Source: Desulfobacteraceae bacterium (GTDB taxonomy: Bacteria; Desulfobacterota; DSM-4660; Desulfatiglandales; Desulfatiglandaceae). From it: 9,794 nt of DNA. Made by a program: the position numbers and the translations under genes. Position 1 is the stretch's first letter, and every line of letters starts with the position of its first letter. This document shows positions 7,298 through 9,794 of the stretch, piece by piece. Below the pieces are notes generated by a model, which ran no database searches, was not told where the DNA came from, and worked only from the letters and a program-made list of their open reading frames with translations. The stretch is taken from assembly GCA_030597505.1 (NCBI GenBank), contig JAUVRS010000072.1, positions 1 through 9,794 of the forward strand. Reading direction: 5' to 3'.

Positions 7298-8194
7298 TTA
7301 CTCAAAGAAGTCGCTGTGGGCCGAGAGAAAAAAGCTGAGACGTGGGGCAAAACTGTCCACGTCAAGCCCACGACGGATCAATTCCTCTGAACAGGCAATT
7401 GCATTGGCGATCACAAATGCTACTTCCTGGTCTGCGTTACAACCGGACTCCCGATAATTGTACCCGGCAAAACTGATGGGGTTCCATTGGGGGACATGTT
7501 TTGCGCAGAATTCAATGGCATCACAACTCAATTTGAAAGAAACAGCAGGTGGCAGGCTTTCCGGTGCAATGGTGACGGTTGTTTCCATCAGAAAGTCGTT
7601 CTGACTGGTGCCAACCAGTTTATTCAGAGGAATATTTCTCATCCTGGCGTTGGCAAAATACATGGACTGGATCGAGATGTTACAGATGGGCTGGCAGGTC
7701 ACCAGAGAGGTGCTGATTTCCTGTATGGGGATGCCCTCAAACAGGATGTTCATATCCTCCAGCGTGTCGATGGCAACCCCACCCCGACCCACATCGGCCC
7801 GGGCATGGGGGTGTGTGGAGTCGTAGCCGCGCAGGGTAGGGTAGTCAAAGACCCCGTTTATCCCTGTTGCACCCGCCTCAAGGAGCAATTTATAGCGCTG
7901 ATTGGTCTTCTCCGCGGAGCCGAACCCGGCAAGCTGTCTTATCGTCCAGGTGCGGCCCCGGTACATGGTTGGGTAAACGCCTCTTACAAAGGGTTCCTGT
8001 CCCGGAAAGGCAAGATCCCGGGAGTAGTCCAGGTCAGCTATATCCGCGGGTGTGTAAAGCGGCTCCACAGGAAGCCCTGAGAGGGTCCTAAAATCCTCGG
8101 GCCGTTCTTTTGCCTTATCGTAGATCTCTTGTTGCCACTTGTCCTTTTCGTCTCTTATCTCTTCAATTGCTTGATCACTAAAAAGTTTTGACAT
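7298..8194 (-). CDS. Mutase 1, N-terminal part (298 residues to the premature stop)
   Basis: The start is set by AGGAG (8201-8205), 6 nt before the ATG. The N-terminus is typical of the family: LSGLPVEPLYTPADIADLDY, FPGQEPFVRGVYPTMYRGRTW, then the barrel. The substrate-site residues are unusual compared with P. shermanii methylmalonyl-CoA mutase. TIRQY becomes TIRQL (Leu88 at the Y89 position). The stretch after TSQND (196-200) is LMETTVTIAPESLPP with no arginine, so the carboxylate-binding R207 is absent (Thr208 by alignment). SGYH becomes AGYN, so the active-site H244 is Asn246. The segment STSLVTCQPIC (161-171) replaces the usual SMTIN region and is about two residues longer. CoA/barrel motifs such as GVAIDTLEDM and APRLSFF are retained. 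Family membership is certain; the substrate is unknown and unlikely to be methylmalonyl-CoA. It ends mid-barrel and would not fold as an active enzyme alone. Confidence 0.85.
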   Translation of the reverse strand: MSKLFSDQAIEEIRDEKDKWQQEIYDKAKERPEDFRTLSGLPVEPLYTPADIADLDYSRDLAFPGQEPFVRGVYPTMYRGRTWTIRQLAGFGSAEKTNQRYKLLLEAGATGINGVFDYPTLRGYDSTHPHARADVGRGGVAIDTLEDMNILFEGIPIQEISTSLVTCQPICNISIQSMYFANARMRNIPLNKLVGTSQNDFLMETTVTIAPESLPPAVSFKLSCDAIEFCAKHVPQWNPISFAGYNYRESGCNADQEVAFVIANAIACSEELIRRGLDVDSFAPRLSFFLSAHSDFFE

Positions 8195-8256
8195 GTTTTT
8201 CTCCTAAAACAAAACAAAAACTGAATTGAACGACACAACAAAATAAATGCCGTCTC

Positions 8257-8286
8257 CGATTTCAAGTTTCAAGTTTCGATTTCAAA
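8257..8286. repeat. Short degenerate tandem repeat of TTTCAAG units
   Basis: Four adjacent copies of a 6-7 nt unit (TTTCAAG, TTTCAAG, TTTCGA, TTTCAAA) lie between the inverted-repeat element and the mutase 1 start, and CGATTTCAA occurs twice. On the minus strand they read as repeated TTGAAA-like boxes upstream of mutase 1. No properly spaced -10 box makes a convincing promoter. The role is unknown. Confidence 0.35.
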
Positions 8287-8313
8287 CTGGACTTGTATAT
8301 CAGAAATTGAATT

Positions 8314-8605
8314 TTTTTCAGAAAACTTGGTAAGTTTTCAATTAGTTCGGACACCGTGGGATTCAGCTGTTTCTCTCCGGCGCTCTCTAAACCAGTCGTC
8401 ATAGGGTGGCTGATATTTGGGGTTTTGACGAAAGCACGGAGAAGTCAATAAGGGTTCCTAAGAGAAAACCCCAAATATCAGCCACTGCGAAAGTCAGACG
8501 TAAATCCCATTTGAGAGAGCGCCTTCAAGAAACGCCCGAACCCCACTCCAGATATCCTATTATTTCTCCCGGACTTATTGAGAAGTTACAAAACTTGTTG
8601 AAAAA
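8314..8605. repeat. Long imperfect inverted repeat between the two mutase genes
   Basis: Arms 8314-8426 and 8465-8605 are inverted, diverged copies of one sequence around a 38-nt centre. The innermost 21 bp are identical (8406-8426 and 8465-8485, beginning GTGGCTGATATTTGGGG). Further matching blocks are GGCGCTCTCT (8379-8388/8514-8523), GTTTCT (8369-8374/8528-8533), GTGGG (8356-8360/8542-8546), a 21-bp block with 17 matches (8330-8350/8569-8589) and TTTTTCA (8314-8320/8599-8605), the last two at the same 9-nt spacing. The right arm is longer by small insertions. It starts 20 nt after the mutase 2 stop codon. It could be a MITE-like element, the remnant of an insertion sequence or an inverted duplication of a repeat family. 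Transcribed RNA could fold into a long hairpin separating the two genes. There is no transposase gene. Confidence 0.8.
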
Positions 8606-8625
8606 CGGTGCTACAGTTTTCAGAG

Positions 8626-9794
8626 TTAATATATGGACGCCTCTCGGTAGTCCCCAAAGACCTCTCTCATGACAGAGATGATTTCACCCAGTGTAACGTT
8701 CGCCTTTACTGCCTTTATGAGCACGGGCATAACATTGTCCGGTCCCTTGATGACTTTGGTGATCTCACTTAGGCATGTCTTTACCAGATCTTGATCTCTG
8801 TTTTTTTTGAATGATATCAGGCTAGCTATTTTCTCTTTTTCAAAACCAGGCTCGGGTCTCCTCAGTTCAACAGGACCACCTTTATCTTCGATAAACTCAT
8901 TTAATCCAACGATAATCCGTTTCTTTTCTTCGATCTCTTTTTGATATGTGTATGCGGAATCAGCGATGGCGCTTTGAAAAAAACCGGTTTCTATGGCTGG
9001 TATGACCCCCCCGAGACTCTCTATCTCTTCAAAATAGCGGTTGGATTCCGACTCCATTTTGTCAGTCAGTGCCTCCACATAGTAGGAACCGGCAAGAGGG
9101 TCTACTGTGTTGGTAACCCCACTCTCGTGGGCAATAATCTGTTGTGTCCTCAAGGCCAGTTTTTCAGACCGTGGCGTTGGTATGGTAATGCCTTCATCAA
9201 AGGAGTTTGTATGGAGAGATTGTGTCCCGGCGAGAACGGCTGAAAGCGCCTGGAGTGTTACCCTCATGATGTTATTTTCGGGCTGCTGCGCTGTCAGAGA
9301 AGAACCTGATGTTTGGGTATGGACCCTGAAACGCCAGGAGCGTGGGTCTTTGGCGTTGTATTTGTGACGCAGGGTCCTGGCCCAGATTCTTCGGGCTGCC
9401 CTGTATTTGGCAATGTTTTCAAAAAAATCATTATTTACCTTAAAGAAAAAGGAGAGTCTGGGGGCAAAACTGTCAACCGGAAGCCCGGCCTTGATCCCTT
9501 CTTCAACATAGGTAAACCCGTTTGCCAGAGTGAATGCCAGTTCCTGGACAGAATTGGCCCCTGCTGAAGCAATGTGATAGCCGCTGATACTGAGGGGGTT
9601 AAACCGGGGGAGATGTTCCGCGCAAAAGCCGACGGTATCCATAGTCATCTTCATAGAAGGGCGGGGGGGGAAATAGTAAGACTTCTGCGCCTGATATTCC
9701 TTGAGAATGTCGTTTTGCATGGTACCCGTCAGCATCTGAAGGGGGGTACCACGTTCCTGGGCCACTGCAACAAACATGGCTAAAATGACCACTG
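8626..9794 (-). CDS. Mutase 2: acyl-CoA mutase large subunit, partial (N-terminus beyond the right edge)
   Basis: About 389 residues of the large subunit of a B12-dependent acyl-CoA mutase are visible, roughly the last 70% of a family length near 550; the true start lies outside the window. The first codon in the window (GTG, 9790-9792) is internal, since VVILAMFVAVAQERG aligns with the middle of the barrel. Visible motifs are TMQNDILKEY, SISGYHIASAG (with the active-site His, codon 9574-9576), APRLSFFF, NIAKYRAARRIW, TQTSG and TQSLHTNSFDE. At the position of the methylmalonyl carboxylate-binding R207 the sequence is KEYQAQKSYYFPP, with Gln (codon 9685-9687). Isobutyryl-CoA and 2-hydroxyisobutyryl-CoA mutases also have Gln there, so an acyl-CoA without a second carboxylate is likely. 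The Y89 position, which would discriminate further, is off the window. There is no B12 domain in this polypeptide. A run of eight C (minus strand, 9663-9670) encodes part of FPPRP without disrupting the frame. The gene ends with TAA. Confidence 0.92.
   Translation of the reverse strand, partial: VVILAMFVAVAQERGTPLQMLTGTMQNDILKEYQAQKSYYFPPRPSMKMTMDTVGFCAEHLPRFNPLSISGYHIASAGANSVQELAFTLANGFTYVEEGIKAGLPVDSFAPRLSFFFKVNNDFFENIAKYRAARRIWARTLRHKYNAKDPRSWRFRVHTQTSGSSLTAQQPENNIMRVTLQALSAVLAGTQSLHTNSFDEGITIPTPRSEKLALRTQQIIAHESGVTNTVDPLAGSYYVEALTDKMESESNRYFEEIESLGGVIPAIETGFFQSAIADSAYTYQKEIEEKKRIIVGLNEFIEDKGGPVELRRPEPGFEKEKIASLISFKKNRDQDLVKTCLSEITKVIKGPDNVMPVLIKAVKANVTLGEIISVMREVFGDYREASIY

Larger units (their letters stand above)
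6512..8194 (-). pseudogene. Mutase 1: acyl-CoA mutase large subunit interrupted by an in-frame TAA
   Basis: One continuous frame of 560 codons plus the terminal TGA encodes a full-length large subunit of the methylmalonyl-CoA mutase family, but codon 299 is TAA (7298-7300). The sequence reads HSDFFE-stop-IAKYRAARKVW, whereas mutase 2 reads NDFFENIAKYRAARRIW at the same place. One sense codon is therefore replaced by a stop, with no frameshift and no missing sequence. A single base change (for example GAA to TAA) would explain it. The break lies inside the catalytic barrel, so the halves are not natural domains. TAA ends mutase 2 here and is not a selenocysteine or pyrrolysine codon, so recoding is unlikely. 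A recent nonsense mutation, a strain variant or a sequencing error are the options. The rest of the gene is well conserved and shows no further damage, so inactivation, if real, is recent. Confidence 0.75.

Noticed and set aside
7298..7300. Recoding of the internal stop as selenocysteine or pyrrolysine
   Set aside because: Those use UGA and UAG; this codon is UAA and sits at an ordinary Glu/Asn position.
7487..8080. Plus-strand ORF of 197 codons opposite mutase 1
   Set aside because: It is a shadow of the mutase 1 coding frame, which matches a known family throughout.
6512..8194. Natural split of mutase 1 into two independently translated subunits
   Set aside because: The break is inside the catalytic barrel, no ribosome-binding site precedes the first downstream ATG, and 14 conserved residues would lie between the halves untranslated.
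8406..8672. Plus-strand ORF of 88 codons, starting VADIWGF-like, in the inverted repeat
   Set aside because: It starts in one arm and ends in the antisense of the mutase 2 C-terminus. Both arms happen to read open, and there is no ribosome-binding site.
1..9794. CRISPR array, tRNA or rRNA genes, integrase or transposase genes
   Set aside because: I saw no regularly spaced direct repeats, no tRNA or rRNA-like sequence and no recombinase motif in the window.

Overview
The window holds an acyl-CoA carbon-skeleton gene cluster on the minus strand (about 4381-9794), a large exported lipoprotein on the plus strand (1322-3721), and a partial unknown gene running off the left edge on the minus strand. 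Coenzyme-B12 mutases split into separate large (barrel) and small (B12-binding) subunits, beside an AMP-forming acyl-CoA ligase, suggest an anaerobic bacterium. Sulfate-reducing or syntrophic Desulfobacterota (former Deltaproteobacteria) fit best; this is inference from gene content only.

Layout, left to right. (1) 1-507, minus: an open frame with convincing protein-like sequence, no family recognised, no standard start near its Shine-Dalgarno, cut by the window edge. (2) About 510-1321: AT-rich and mostly non-coding, with a perfect 20-bp palindrome (634-653), a short dyad (797-813), a sigma70-like promoter candidate (1045-1073) and a doubtful 49-codon ORF. (3) 1322-3721, plus: a 799-residue secreted lipoprotein with two diverged copies of a beta-rich N-terminal domain, a thaumatin-like domain and a short Cys-rich tail. 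(4) 3722-4380: no gene; a dyad at 4099-4116 resembles the one at 797-813. (5) 5913-4381: acyl-CoA synthetase. (6) 6360-5968: stand-alone B12-binding subunit. (7) 8194-6512: large subunit of a methylmalonyl-CoA-mutase-like enzyme, interrupted by an in-frame TAA. (8) 8195-8625: a long imperfect inverted repeat of about 290 bp. (9) 9794-8626: a second, diverged mutase large subunit, its N-terminus outside the window.

The minus-strand genes are read in the order mutase 2, mutase 1, B12 subunit, ligase. A simple reading is that the ligase makes an acyl-CoA and the mutase(s) rearrange its carbon skeleton using the B12 subunit. The substrate is probably not methylmalonyl-CoA. Mutase 2 has Gln at the position of the carboxylate-binding Arg (R207, Propionibacterium numbering), as in isobutyryl- and 2-hydroxyisobutyryl-CoA mutases. 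Mutase 1 has lost this Arg, the active-site His (H244 position is Asn) and the active-site Tyr (Y89 position is Leu). The main points to follow up are these unusual mutases with the nonsense codon, the inverted repeat between them, and the thaumatin-like lipoprotein.
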